A stretch of 32,459 bases of DNA from IMG/VR virus record IMGVR_UViG_3300005617_000261, positions 1 through 32,459 of that record, one strand, 5' to 3'. Made by a program: the position numbers and the translations under genes. The notes below the pieces were generated by a model that saw nothing but the letters and a program-made list of their open reading frames with translations, was not told where the DNA came from and ran no database searches. This document shows, piece by piece, positions 12,759 to 20,595 of this stretch (positions are counted from its first letter, which is position 1; each line of letters opens with the position of its first letter). The DNA comes from a virus.

Positions 12759-14629
12759 CCGACGGCGCAATCGCGCTTCAACCTGCAACACTAGGACTCG
12801 CCCCCGGAAACGGGTACGGCTTGGCCTATCTTGCGGTATCGCTCGAAGCGTCGAGCGGCGTACGGCTTGGCGATGATGGCCTACCTACCGAGATCTTGCT
12901 ATGGCGGGATGGTCGGAATCAAACCACCAAAGGTACTTTCAACCTTACCGACCGTGCGCGAAAGCTCGTCCTAGACGACTGGACCGCACGGTTCGGCGGC
13001 TTGGTTTCTCCGAGCGGAGATCCGCCGGGTGCGTTTGATTACGATCATGATGAGTTCAATGACAACCTGCCCGGCTATGAAAAGATCGCGGCAGGCTGCT
13101 TTGACCTCGCGCTTGAAGGTAAAGACCTCTGGCTAACCAAGTGCAAGTTCACCGCACGAGCAGCCGCTCAGATCCTCGCCAAAGAAAAGCGCAGCACCTC
13201 AGGGGCCTTCTACTTCGACCCGAAGACGGGCGAGTTCACCGGGCTTCTGAATGTCGCTCTAACAAACCTGCCAGCCACTTATAAGCAGCCGCTTCTCAAT
13301 AACGCCAAGTCGCAGACAGGGCTATCGATGGTCCTGACTCCGCCGGATGGTCCACAGGATGAGCGACGCGTGATTGTGCAGGTGCCTGCGATCGTTCTCT
13401 CTGGCGACCTTTCGCCGAAAGACGAGCAGGCCTTGCGCGGCTGCATCGATTTCCTTTCGCGAGGGAATCTCGAATCGGCCGGTTGGGCTCTCCTTGGCGA
13501 AAAGCCCACCACTTCCGACTCTACTCCGACGCCAGCCGTCGTTGAATCTGTCACCGCGGCGCCCGTCGTCGCAACCTCTCAATCATCGGAGACTGCCTCA
13601 ATGGGCACTTACAGCGACCCGAATTTTTCGGCGACCTATCACAGTTACATGCTGCGGTACATGGCTTCCTGCGACATGGAATCCATGCTGACGGCGATCT
13701 ACATGAACGCCGAACTTCCCACCATGTCGAAGGCGATGGACCTCGGCATGTACTGCAAGGCGCTCGCCGACAACATCACGCACTGTGCGGCGGCCATGGC
13801 CGAGTGCATGACCGACATGGGCGACGATGACTCGATGGATGAGGCGTCGCTGGCTTCGGTCATGAGCAAGACCCCTGAGGCGCTCAAGCCGGATGTTGAT
13901 AAGGCATTGGCTGCATGCAAGGCGGCGAAGTGCGGCGGGCTGCTGCAGAAGGCGCACAAAGCAGCGCTGGCTGCTGTTGGCGCGAAGGTCTTCGATAAGA
14001 CTTCGATCGTGGCCCTGTCTGCGCTACCGACCGAAGTCGCGACTCTCAGGGACGAAGCCGCGCTGGCGAAGCGTGTCATGGCGAAGCTTGGCGTCTCGAA
14101 ACTGGCGGAAGTGATCCCAACTCTCATTGATCGCGATCACATGCTCGAAGAGGCGAAGACGAACGCTCTTTCGGCTCAGTCGCTTGCAGGGACCGACGTG
14201 AAGGTTGCTCGCGCCACGAAGATCAAAGAGATGCTGGCAGCGAAGTTGATCTCCCCGGCGGATGCCGTGCTGGCCGAGGGTCGTGATCCTGCCGATCCGG
14301 TTGCCGAACCAAAGGCCGATCCGTATACGCTGGCTGAACTCGATGAGATCGAGCGGCGGGCCAAACTTCGCCTGAGCAGCACAACCCAGAGCACGAGCGT
14401 GGTTGCGGCCGGAATCGTGGTTGCGCCTGTCCCGCCTGCGGCTCCGGGTCCTGCGCAAGGCGCAGTCGAGCCTGGCAAGTCAAGTGCATCCAATGGAGAT
14501 GATGACTTCGCCAAGTTCAAGGCGATGAATCCAGACATTACCGACGATAACAAACTTCGGGAGATTCTCCGGAATTCTACCGAAACCGTTTCTCAGCGGC
14601 TGGGCCAGAGCTCGGCAGTTACTCAGTAA
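12755..14629 (+). CDS. Mu gpI-like prohead protease fused to scaffold
   Basis: The N-terminal domain (about 1-180) has the Mu I-like pattern: a Gly-rich strand, then FDYDH at 94-98, which carries the probable catalytic His98, and STSGAFYFDPKTGEFTGLLN through VALTNLPA (147-174), matching the family's P.TG...GLL.VALTN.PA stretch. A Thr/Pro/Ser linker (251-282) leads to an Ala/Lys/Glu-rich helical C-terminal region of about 340 residues expected to serve as scaffold. The protease matures the prohead by cleaving scaffold and perhaps capsid. Position just before decoration and capsid genes agrees. Which Ser is catalytic I cannot decide by eye. Confidence 0.82.
   Translation: MADGAIALQPATLGLAPGNGYGLAYLAVSLEASSGVRLGDDGLPTEILLWRDGRNQTTKGTFNLTDRARKLVLDDWTARFGGLVSPSGDPPGAFDYDHDEFNDNLPGYEKIAAGCFDLALEGKDLWLTKCKFTARAAAQILAKEKRSTSGAFYFDPKTGEFTGLLNVALTNLPATYKQPLLNNAKSQTGLSMVLTPPDGPQDERRVIVQVPAIVLSGDLSPKDEQALRGCIDFLSRGNLESAGWALLGEKPTTSDSTPTPAVVESVTAAPVVATSQSSETASMGTYSDPNFSATYHSYMLRYMASCDMESMLTAIYMNAELPTMSKAMDLGMYCKALADNITHCAAAMAECMTDMGDDDSMDEASLASVMSKTPEALKPDVDKALAACKAAKCGGLLQKAHKAALAAVGAKVFDKTSIVALSALPTEVATLRDEAALAKRVMAKLGVSKLAEVIPTLIDRDHMLEEAKTNALSAQSLAGTDVKVARATKIKEMLAAKLISPADAVLAEGRDPADPVAEPKADPYTLAELDEIERRAKLRLSSTTQSTSVVAAGIVVAPVPPAAPGPAQGAVEPGKSSASNGDDDFAKFKAMNPDITDDNKLREILRNSTETVSQRLGQSSAVTQ
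13601..14629 (+). CDS. Nested scaffold protein from internal start (Mu Z-like)
   Basis: An in-frame ATG at 13601 (Met283 of the protease) directly follows the low-complexity linker and is preceded by GGAG at 13588-13591, spaced 9 bases. Initiation here would release a free scaffold of 342 residues lacking the protease domain. Mu makes its scaffold gpZ from inside gene I in the same way. The helical, Ala-rich composition suits a scaffold. The start is inferred, not proven. Confidence 0.55.
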   Translation: MGTYSDPNFSATYHSYMLRYMASCDMESMLTAIYMNAELPTMSKAMDLGMYCKALADNITHCAAAMAECMTDMGDDDSMDEASLASVMSKTPEALKPDVDKALAACKAAKCGGLLQKAHKAALAAVGAKVFDKTSIVALSALPTEVATLRDEAALAKRVMAKLGVSKLAEVIPTLIDRDHMLEEAKTNALSAQSLAGTDVKVARATKIKEMLAAKLISPADAVLAEGRDPADPVAEPKADPYTLAELDEIERRAKLRLSSTTQSTSVVAAGIVVAPVPPAAPGPAQGAVEPGKSSASNGDDDFAKFKAMNPDITDDNKLREILRNSTETVSQRLGQSSAVTQ

Positions 14630-14641
14630 AGGAGAGCGCCT

Positions 14642-15076
14642 ATGGCACTCACTCATGATCGCGCGAATCCGTATATCAATCCGTCTGCCTTCCCTGGGGA
14701 GTCTTATCTCGTCGCCGAAGATGGCGAGAGTTTCGCTGGTGGCCTTGTCGCCCTCAATGCGAGCGGCTACCTAACGAAGGCCATCGCCAGCAACACGAGC
14801 GCGTGGCGTTTGCGTGGAACCGCACATCGCCGATGGACCAATGAAGACGGCGATGATGGCGCCTTTGCTGAGCGCGTGGATCGTCCCGAGATCGTCCAGG
14901 GACTGCAGAACCTGGCCAGCGATCCCATTACCCAGGCGGACATTGGCCTGGAGTGCTTCGTCGAAGACGACGAGACGGTGCGCAAGACCAATGCCACCAA
15001 TATGCGCATGTCGGCAGGGATCGCCTATCGGCTCAATACCGACGGCACGGTCGATATCAAACTCCCCCAGCCGTAA
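14642..15076 (+). CDS. Capsid decoration-like protein (144 aa)
   Basis: The small beta-rich protein has FAGGLVALNASGYLTKAIAS (around residues 31-50), followed by WRLRGTAHRRW, like DUF2190-type or related decoration proteins that bind capsid hexamer surfaces. AAGGAG precedes the ATG. It lies between scaffold and major capsid genes, the usual place for a decoration or head-stabilising protein. The family assignment is by pattern and location only. Confidence 0.6.
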   Translation: MALTHDRANPYINPSAFPGESYLVAEDGESFAGGLVALNASGYLTKAIASNTSAWRLRGTAHRRWTNEDGDDGAFAERVDRPEIVQGLQNLASDPITQADIGLECFVEDDETVRKTNATNMRMSAGIAYRLNTDGTVDIKLPQP

Positions 15077-15099
15077 CCCAGAGACGGAGATAAAAGAAA

Positions 15100-16110
15100 A
15101 TGGGCGCCGCTCCTAACTTGAATATCCCCGTTCAGGGGAACGCCAACATCCTGAATGCGCAGGTCGACCTGCGCTATAAGGCTGGCTTTGATTCTGCGCT
15201 TCCGTGGACTAAGCAGATCGCGAACGAGATCGGCTACTCCAAGGGCAAGACTATCATCCTGCCGTGGACCGAATCGGCGAAGCGATACGAACCGTTTACC
15301 GGCGAGTTCGTAACGCATCCGTGGATCGTCGATGCGATTCAGACGCAGTCTGTGCCGTGGAAGTTGAACATCTCGGCCGATCGCGATGACGTCGTTGAAA
15401 ATGTCCTCATGTCCATCAATGACGAAGCAATGTCGATGGGCGTTCAGTCCGCGCTTCTGCCGTGCGATTTCATCGCGCTTGCGCTGCGCCGGACTGGCTC
15501 GAGTTCTTCGACTCCGTTTGCGTGGTACGACGGTCTTCCGGTCTTCTCGGAGACGCATCCGATCGATCCGCGCGGTGTGATTCCGGGCACTTGGAAGAAC
15601 CTCTTCAAGGGCCTGCCGCTCACGCATCAGAACGTCATCGACGTGTATCAGCAGATGTGCGTCGGGATCAAACTGCCCAACGGCCGACAGGTCAATGTGC
15701 GCCCGAATAAGATCGGGGCAAGTGGCAAGTATGCGGTTGTTCTGCAGGAGATCTGCAAGAACGCCAACGTGATTAAAGCCATCTCGTCCGCGCTCGTTCC
15801 GGGTGGCGCATTCGGCTCGATTGAAAACATTCTGCGTGGCCAACTCGAGCCGGTCATCATGGACGAACTCTCGCAGGACATCGCGGGCTCAAGCGGCGAA
15901 GAAGACGTCTGGTATATGTGGGACGATCGGCGAACCAAGCCGGTCACCGTGTACTGGGTCAAGCGTCCCTATGTGACGCCGCTCATCAGCGATACCGATG
16001 CCTATCTGCGCTCGGTCAATGCCTACATCTGGGCCGGCGAAGCGCATGGCGTCGCCGTTGTCACGGCTCCCTGGTTCATCGGCCGCATCGAGCCAGGCGA
16101 AGGCGCGTAA
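15100..16110 (+). CDS. Major capsid protein, Mu gpT-like
   Basis: The 336-residue product resembles Mu-like gpT major head subunits (HK97 fold): an N-terminal segment without a long cleaved delta domain, WYDGLPVFSETHPIDPRG (around 149-166) matching the family's YDG.PVFS..HP segment, and a C-terminal region with VYWVKRPYVTPLISDTDAYL typical of capsid P-domain strands. Length is close to the 305 residues of gpT. It follows the protease and decoration genes. Its ATG is preceded by GGAG about 10 bases upstream. Confidence 0.85.
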   Translation: MGAAPNLNIPVQGNANILNAQVDLRYKAGFDSALPWTKQIANEIGYSKGKTIILPWTESAKRYEPFTGEFVTHPWIVDAIQTQSVPWKLNISADRDDVVENVLMSINDEAMSMGVQSALLPCDFIALALRRTGSSSSTPFAWYDGLPVFSETHPIDPRGVIPGTWKNLFKGLPLTHQNVIDVYQQMCVGIKLPNGRQVNVRPNKIGASGKYAVVLQEICKNANVIKAISSALVPGGAFGSIENILRGQLEPVIMDELSQDIAGSSGEEDVWYMWDDRRTKPVTVYWVKRPYVTPLISDTDAYLRSVNAYIWAGEAHGVAVVTAPWFIGRIEPGEGA

Positions 16111-16122
16111 GGAGATCTCATC

Positions 16123-16977
16123 ATGGCGATTACTCCTGTTTTGACTCTCCCGACTTCTGCCCCGGTTGCGCTTGGGGGCACGACTCCGGCCGTACTGCTC
16201 GCGCAGGGTGCCGGTCTGCTTGCCGCGGTTGCTGCCGCTGGCAAGGGCAGCACTATCGTCAAGGTGCTCAAGTGGATTCCGGCCCTGTCCGCCTGGGACT
16301 ATGTCGTCATGAACGGCCAGCGTGAGAGTATCACGCCTGATTCGAAAGTGGCTGGCGGTGTCGACTCCGAGAACTTCGATGTGCCGATCGATGCATACCA
16401 CTGCGCTTATGTGACCGTCGATCCTCCGTCCAATAGTCTTTCGAATCTGACGGTTGATATCTCTGGGCAGGCGGCGACTGGCACCGGAACGTCGATTATG
16501 AGCGTTGGTCCGGTTGCTGCGCCAAGCAATACCGCGGTGCATGCGGCGTATGCAGCCGATCAGCCGAATACGTTCCCTGGGCCGATCACGAATCCCGATG
16601 TGCCGCGCAACCTGATCTTCTTTCTGTCGGCCCCCACCTATGATGGTGGAATCATCACCGTTACCGGGACCGATCAGTTCGATGCTGCCCAGGTTGAGAC
16701 TTATGACACGGCTGGCGGATCTGGACCTGGGCTCAAGATCTTCAAGACCGTGACTAGCATCACCAAGAGCGTCGTTGGCGCAACGACTGACACGATCAGC
16801 ATCGGGCGCGGTAGCAAGATCGGCCTGCCGAAGCATCTCACCGCTTCGACTGGCGCGATAGTTATCGAGGGCACCAACGTTCGATCGGCCGTCATCGACA
16901 ATACCCGCAGCGCCTTCACGCCGACTCCGGCCCCTGCGGCTTCGACGTATACGGTCATCGCGGAAACGACCGCCTAG
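16123..16977 (+). CDS. Head-decoration or head-fibre-like protein (284 aa)
   Basis: Residues of about 150-245 contain the repeat-like beta domain NPDVPRNLIFFLSAPTYDGG, then TVTGTDQFDAAQVETYD and FKTVTSITKSVVGATTDTIS, a domain I recall at the ends of several phage capsid-associated proteins. The first 70 residues are hydrophobic and Ala/Pro-rich, and the C-terminus is Pro/Ala-rich. Good AAGGAG 8 bases before ATG. Position between capsid gene and terminator suggests a virion surface protein. Exact role is inferred. Confidence 0.6.
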   Translation: MAITPVLTLPTSAPVALGGTTPAVLLAQGAGLLAAVAAAGKGSTIVKVLKWIPALSAWDYVVMNGQRESITPDSKVAGGVDSENFDVPIDAYHCAYVTVDPPSNSLSNLTVDISGQAATGTGTSIMSVGPVAAPSNTAVHAAYAADQPNTFPGPITNPDVPRNLIFFLSAPTYDGGIITVTGTDQFDAAQVETYDTAGGSGPGLKIFKTVTSITKSVVGATTDTISIGRGSKIGLPKHLTASTGAIVIEGTNVRSAVIDNTRSAFTPTPAPAASTYTVIAETTA

Positions 16978-16978
16978 T

Positions 16979-17009
16979 ATCGTGGGGGCGTGATGCCCCC
17001 GCGATTTTT
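16979..17009 (+). terminator. Intrinsic terminator after capsid operon
   Basis: The 11-bp stem 16979-16989 / 16995-17005 contains five consecutive G-C pairs and one G-U, has a GTGAT loop, and is followed by TTTTT at 17005-17009. It starts two bases after the stop of the preceding gene. This is the clearest terminator of the window and separates head genes from connector and tail genes. Confidence 0.85.
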
Positions 17010-17029
17010 GACGCGTTGGGAGGAAACGC

Positions 17030-17470
17030 ATGGGATCGCTTGGCGCTGAAAGTTTCGACTCTCTCTCTGCCTTTACGGCAGGGCTGAGCGATCAATGCGT
17101 TTCGATCGAGATTCCGCTGGCTGATACGACGGTCAATGTCTATCCGTTCGGTGCTTTCGGGGGCGATGGAAAGGGACAGCGGGAAGAGTGGTGGAAACTC
17201 TGGATCCCGCTTGAGATCGCAGTGGAGACCTCCTTCTATTTCGCGATCTTCTTCAGTGCCGATGGGGCCCTAGCGCTGACCGCTGCAGATCTCACACCAA
17301 GCCCAACGAAGAATCCATTCGGCATGGTGCCAGCCAAACTGAATCAGTTTTTCATCCGCGTTCCTCGGAATAAGCCATACGGCTATTACCGATGGAGCGG
17401 TGGCGATGTCGCCGATTTGGTTTTGCGTGGCTGTCGTTACATGCCGCCGCTTCCGCCGCCAGGGGTCTAA
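17030..17470 (+). CDS. Hypothetical virion-cluster protein (146 aa)
   Basis: GGAGG six bases before ATG 17030 fixes the start. The product has aromatic and acidic strands (SIEIPLADTTVNVYPFGAF, WWKLWIPLEIAVE, FYFAIFFSADGALAL) and a Pro-rich end. It may be a beta-sandwich head-associated protein. No family is recognised. It is the first gene after the terminator and so may have its own promoter, which I could not locate. Confidence 0.65.
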   Translation: MGSLGAESFDSLSAFTAGLSDQCVSIEIPLADTTVNVYPFGAFGGDGKGQREEWWKLWIPLEIAVETSFYFAIFFSADGALALTAADLTPSPTKNPFGMVPAKLNQFFIRVPRNKPYGYYRWSGGDVADLVLRGCRYMPPLPPPGV

Positions 17471-17476
17471 TCCGTC

Positions 17477-18727
17477 GTGGCCTCCGCACTCAATCAAACG
17501 CCTGCGACCGGGGCTGATGCCATGTGGACCTTCGTCCAAGTGGCCATCAATCCACGGGCATATCAGCCGCCGAATCATGCGGTTTTGGCGTCGATTGATT
17601 GCGGCGAGTGCATGCCTGCATCCTGCACCAATGTTTGCCCGCCGACGAGTTGCGGAGATCCGTGTGGACCTCCGTCGTGTCCGCCTCTGCCATGCTCTTC
17701 TGATTTGCTTTGGGGGTGGGGTTGCGCGCCCGCATGGTGCGGACCTCCCTGTGGTTGCTGCAATGGATGCTCGAAGGTTACTCAGTCCGGCACCGGGATC
17801 GGCGGACGCTATACCATTTGCGGATTGATTCAGCAGAGCGCCACGGACCTCATGAATGAGGGGTCTTGGCTGATTCTGCAGTTGCCCCCGTATCTCACAA
17901 GCCCAAGACCTGCAGGTGGGGCCGTCTATCATCGGCAATTTGCGATTCAGCGGGGCACGACTAATGCACTGTGGAAAATCAAATACAGTGCCCGCGCAGG
18001 CTTTACGGGGGGAACCCCAGGCCCTGCGGAGATGCCAAGCGCCACGGATGAGCAGATCATTGTAGGCGGAGGCACCGACGCTGTTCCGACATACGGAACC
18101 CTCCTCCCGCCTGACGGCACCTATAGGATGCAGGTCAATATCTACGAGGGGGAACTCTGTCCCGGGTTTTATCTTGTGACCTATCCGCTAGGCGACCCGA
18201 CGATAAATGCCGCATTCATGATGGATGCCCTTGCACCGGGAAGTTATCCGGTGGATTCGCTTGGGCTTTCGCAAGAGCAAGACCCGGTCGTCATTTACCA
18301 AAACTTCGGCGCTAACACACTCAAGGCTGCGACTCTGGCAAGTGAGACGAGCGGTCCGCGCGGATGGTTGAACTACACCCGCACTGCACCACCAGCGCAG
18401 ACTTTCACGCGGCTGCCCGCTTCGGTTGAGGCGGTTTTTGACTCCCTTGGGAATTTACAGGTCACGATCCCAAGGGGGCTTAATCAGTCCACCATTGACG
18501 ATAGCGTGGTGACTGGACGCGCAGCGTATGAGCGCCGCTCTGCACTAGGGGGCACCACCGCAAAGAAGGGCGCTGCATCGGGCTGGTTGTGGAATGGCAT
18601 CGTGGGACTTGCCAATGGTCAACTGATCGGCCAGACGACACCTCGCGGATCCATCCCTTACTTCTGGGCAACGTTTGGCGATGTTCTGCTTAGGTGGGAT
18701 GGCGTGACTAAGTCGGTGAAACTATGA
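17477..18727 (+). CDS. Hypothetical structural protein with dense Cys-rich segment (416 aa)
   Basis: The start is a GTG 6 bases after the previous stop. Residues 42-98 hold 14 Cys (42, 45, 50, 54, 59, 63, 68, 73, 83, 88, 92, 94, 95, 98) amid Pro, Gly and Trp, with two more CxC/CC pairs; the rest is beta-rich with ordinary composition. Such a segment could chelate metal or be disulfide-linked once exposed. Location between head and neck genes suggests a minor virion or neck protein. I recognise no family. ATGA overlap leads to the DUF1320-like gene. Confidence 0.68.
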   Translation: MASALNQTPATGADAMWTFVQVAINPRAYQPPNHAVLASIDCGECMPASCTNVCPPTSCGDPCGPPSCPPLPCSSDLLWGWGCAPAWCGPPCGCCNGCSKVTQSGTGIGGRYTICGLIQQSATDLMNEGSWLILQLPPYLTSPRPAGGAVYHRQFAIQRGTTNALWKIKYSARAGFTGGTPGPAEMPSATDEQIIVGGGTDAVPTYGTLLPPDGTYRMQVNIYEGELCPGFYLVTYPLGDPTINAAFMMDALAPGSYPVDSLGLSQEQDPVVIYQNFGANTLKAATLASETSGPRGWLNYTRTAPPAQTFTRLPASVEAVFDSLGNLQVTIPRGLNQSTIDDSVVTGRAAYERRSALGGTTAKKGAASGWLWNGIVGLANGQLIGQTTPRGSIPYFWATFGDVLLRWDGVTKSVKL

Positions 18728-19215
18728 CCAGCGCTTCAAATCCCACTCAGGGAAGTTGCGGCGTTGGTCCGGTTGGCCTCTGCAATGGCAAGTTTCAGTA
18801 TGCTTGCGGCGAGGTTCCAGGGTCATCTTATCTGTATCCGCAGGATGTGATCGCCTTCGCCCTGCCATCGCGGACCGTTTCCCAGATCGGCGAAGATGTT
18901 CTTTGGAAGCATTGCCTAGCGGCATCATCTGAATTTCGCGGCTTCGCACGCAAACGCTACCGCCTGCCGCTCATTGCGTGGGGTGTGAGCGTCGTTGAGA
19001 AGTTGGCGTTCAGAGTTTCCGGATCGGTTCTACGTCAGCACGGGTTCCAAGAAGCCGGAAACGAGCAGATCACTAAGGCCTACGAAGAATCCGGTCAGTG
19101 GATGGCCGATATCAGAGATTACAAAATCGATCCCGATATCATCGAGTCACAGCCGCAGATCAATACCCCCCGTGCATCGTCAATGCCGCTTCGTGGCTGG
19201 TGGGGTGGCCTATGA
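18724..19215 (+). CDS. DUF1320 / Mu gp36-like head-tail connector
   Basis: Residues 35-100 fit the DUF1320 pattern: YLYPQDVIAFALPSR, then SEFRGFARKRYRLPLIAWGV (aliphatic-RYxLP in the family), and later GQWMADIRDYKI, as in the family's W..DI..GKI end. The N-terminal 33 residues include three Cys and are extra. DUF1320 proteins are head-completion or connector proteins. Four-base overlaps at both ends indicate coupled translation with its neighbours. Confidence 0.72.
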   Translation: MTSASNPTQGSCGVGPVGLCNGKFQYACGEVPGSSYLYPQDVIAFALPSRTVSQIGEDVLWKHCLAASSEFRGFARKRYRLPLIAWGVSVVEKLAFRVSGSVLRQHGFQEAGNEQITKAYEESGQWMADIRDYKIDPDIIESQPQINTPRASSMPLRGWWGGL

Positions 19216-19685
19216 TGATCATGAAGGGCCCAACTAAGCGCCTTGAGCGGCTTGGTGCTCAAATTGAAGCGGCCGGTCGTGTTCTGCCAGACCGAATCAG
19301 CCGTGCTGTTGAACGTCAGGTTTTGCCGCTAATCGAGGAAGGTTATCGGAATCGCACCGATCCGTATGGTCAGGCATGGGCACAGCCGAAGGCCGGCAAT
19401 AAGCCCATGGAGATCACGGGCAAACTGCGTAAAGCCTACGAAGTCATTCGCGTAATCAGCGGCTTGCGATGGACGATCTACGCCAGTAACAACGCGCGAG
19501 CAAAGAGCGGCGGGGCATATTACGGAAACATCCTGCAGCATGGATTTCGCCACAAGGGCGGCTCCATTGTTGAACCGCGTCGACAGGTTCCGCTTGCGCA
19601 GAAGTTGTCTCAGCGATGGGCTCAGCGAATGCAGGATGCCGCAAAGCGCGAAGGCGTCGCATGGGCGAAGGGGGTGGGCAAGTGA
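19212..19685 (+). CDS. Mu gpG-like virion morphogenesis / tail completion protein
   Basis: ATG 19212 overlaps the previous stop by ATGA, so it is preferred to an ATG at 19098. The 157-residue product is basic and begins with a long helix (KRLERLGAQIEAAGRVLPDR), then IEEGYRNRTDPYGQAWAQPK, a pattern like PF05069-type virion morphogenesis proteins (Mu G, P2 S relatives), and ends in a basic helix. These proteins act in head-tail joining. In Mu this gene lies nearer the portal gene, so here it is displaced. Confidence 0.68.
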   Translation: MMIMKGPTKRLERLGAQIEAAGRVLPDRISRAVERQVLPLIEEGYRNRTDPYGQAWAQPKAGNKPMEITGKLRKAYEVIRVISGLRWTIYASNNARAKSGGAYYGNILQHGFRHKGGSIVEPRRQVPLAQKLSQRWAQRMQDAAKREGVAWAKGVGK

Positions 19686-20353
19686 GCACCATCCACTCTG
19701 GACCGCCCGATGTGCCTGGTACGCCACCCGACACTGGCGAGTTTCGCTCTCAACAGGGAGTTACGCTTGGCTGGGTCTCGGCTATCGAGCAGATCATGTC
19801 TCGGCTGCGGCAGTACTACATCCCAGAGACGATGATTGGCGGTAAACGAGTGAATACGACTTGGCAACGTGGCAATGTGCCCGGCAAGCCGATCGTTACG
19901 ACTAACGCCGATCCGCTGGCGCAGCCTAATTACTTCATCGGGGAACAGAACTGGGCAGCGAACTATGGGCCGCAGGCGCTCATGTTTGCGCGAGGTCCGG
20001 TCAGCGTTCGGCCAACGATGCGCGTGGGCTATGAGCCCCGAACTGGATACAAGCAGATCTGCAACTCCGTCTATACGTCGACTTGTCGGATCTGGTCGTT
20101 CGATGACGATGATGGAGAAGAACTTTTCAACTTCCTGATCGCAGCAGCCTATCGAGAGTTTGCATGCAGCACTCAGGGCAGCGATTGGGACAACATCGTC
20201 TATGCGCCCAAGCGGGAAAGCACCGCTGGGACGTATGCCGATGTAACCCTGAAAATCGGAATCCCCGTATTCGTGCCGCCGCACATTCCTACGCGCGTCA
20301 CTCAAATTAACCAAGAGGCGAAAATATGTCTGCCGACAGCCTTAAGCACCTGA
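19682..20353 (+). CDS. Neck / tail-terminator-like protein (223 aa)
   Basis: A GTG at 19682 gives a GTGA overlap with the preceding stop; ATG 19616 would overlap it further. The product begins with a polar 50-residue stretch and then has helical and beta segments such as TCRIWSFDDDDGEELFNFLI and a C-terminal strand TLKIGIPVFVPPH. In Mu-like order this slot holds gp37 (DUF1834-like). The sequence alone does not prove that family. It overlaps the next gene by 28 bases. Confidence 0.55.
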   Translation: MSTIHSGPPDVPGTPPDTGEFRSQQGVTLGWVSAIEQIMSRLRQYYIPETMIGGKRVNTTWQRGNVPGKPIVTTNADPLAQPNYFIGEQNWAANYGPQALMFARGPVSVRPTMRVGYEPRTGYKQICNSVYTSTCRIWSFDDDDGEELFNFLIAAAYREFACSTQGSDWDNIVYAPKRESTAGTYADVTLKIGIPVFVPPHIPTRVTQINQEAKICLPTALST

Positions 20354-20589
20354 ACGATCACGAGAAGCTAGCGAATTTGTCGGCAGGCGAACGAGCCGCG
20401 CTGCGCCATATGCATAAGTTCGTCGGGCTTCACTATACCGATGAAAAACTGCTAATGAGCGACGATGCCTTTAATGCGCTCTTAGCGGAGACGCGCGCCC
20501 ACAACGTCAGTTCTGTACCGAAGAAAGCAGAATCCAATATCACTCCCAAGCCCACTGCCCCGCAGACTGCGCGGGTCGTGAAGGAGTAA
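20326..20589 (+). CDS. Small hypothetical protein before tail sheath (87 aa)
   Basis: AGAGG lies 7 bases before ATG 20326, inside the 3' end of the upstream gene. The product is helical and polar (SLKHLNDHEKLANLSAGERA, TDEKLLMSDDAFNALLAETR) with a Lys/Pro-rich tail. In Mu-like clusters a small protein (gp38 slot) occurs here. No domain is recognised. Confidence 0.68.
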   Translation: MSADSLKHLNDHEKLANLSAGERAALRHMHKFVGLHYTDEKLLMSDDAFNALLAETRAHNVSSVPKKAESNITPKPTAPQTARVVKE

Positions 20590-20595
20590 ATCCCA

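Noticed and set aside
15025-15843. 272-codon minus-strand frame opposite the capsid gene
   Set aside because: Antisense of the Mu gpT-like gene with shadow composition.
15889-17031. 380-codon minus-strand frame opposite the capsid genes
   Set aside because: Arg/Ile-rich shadow of capsid and decoration genes; it crosses the terminator.
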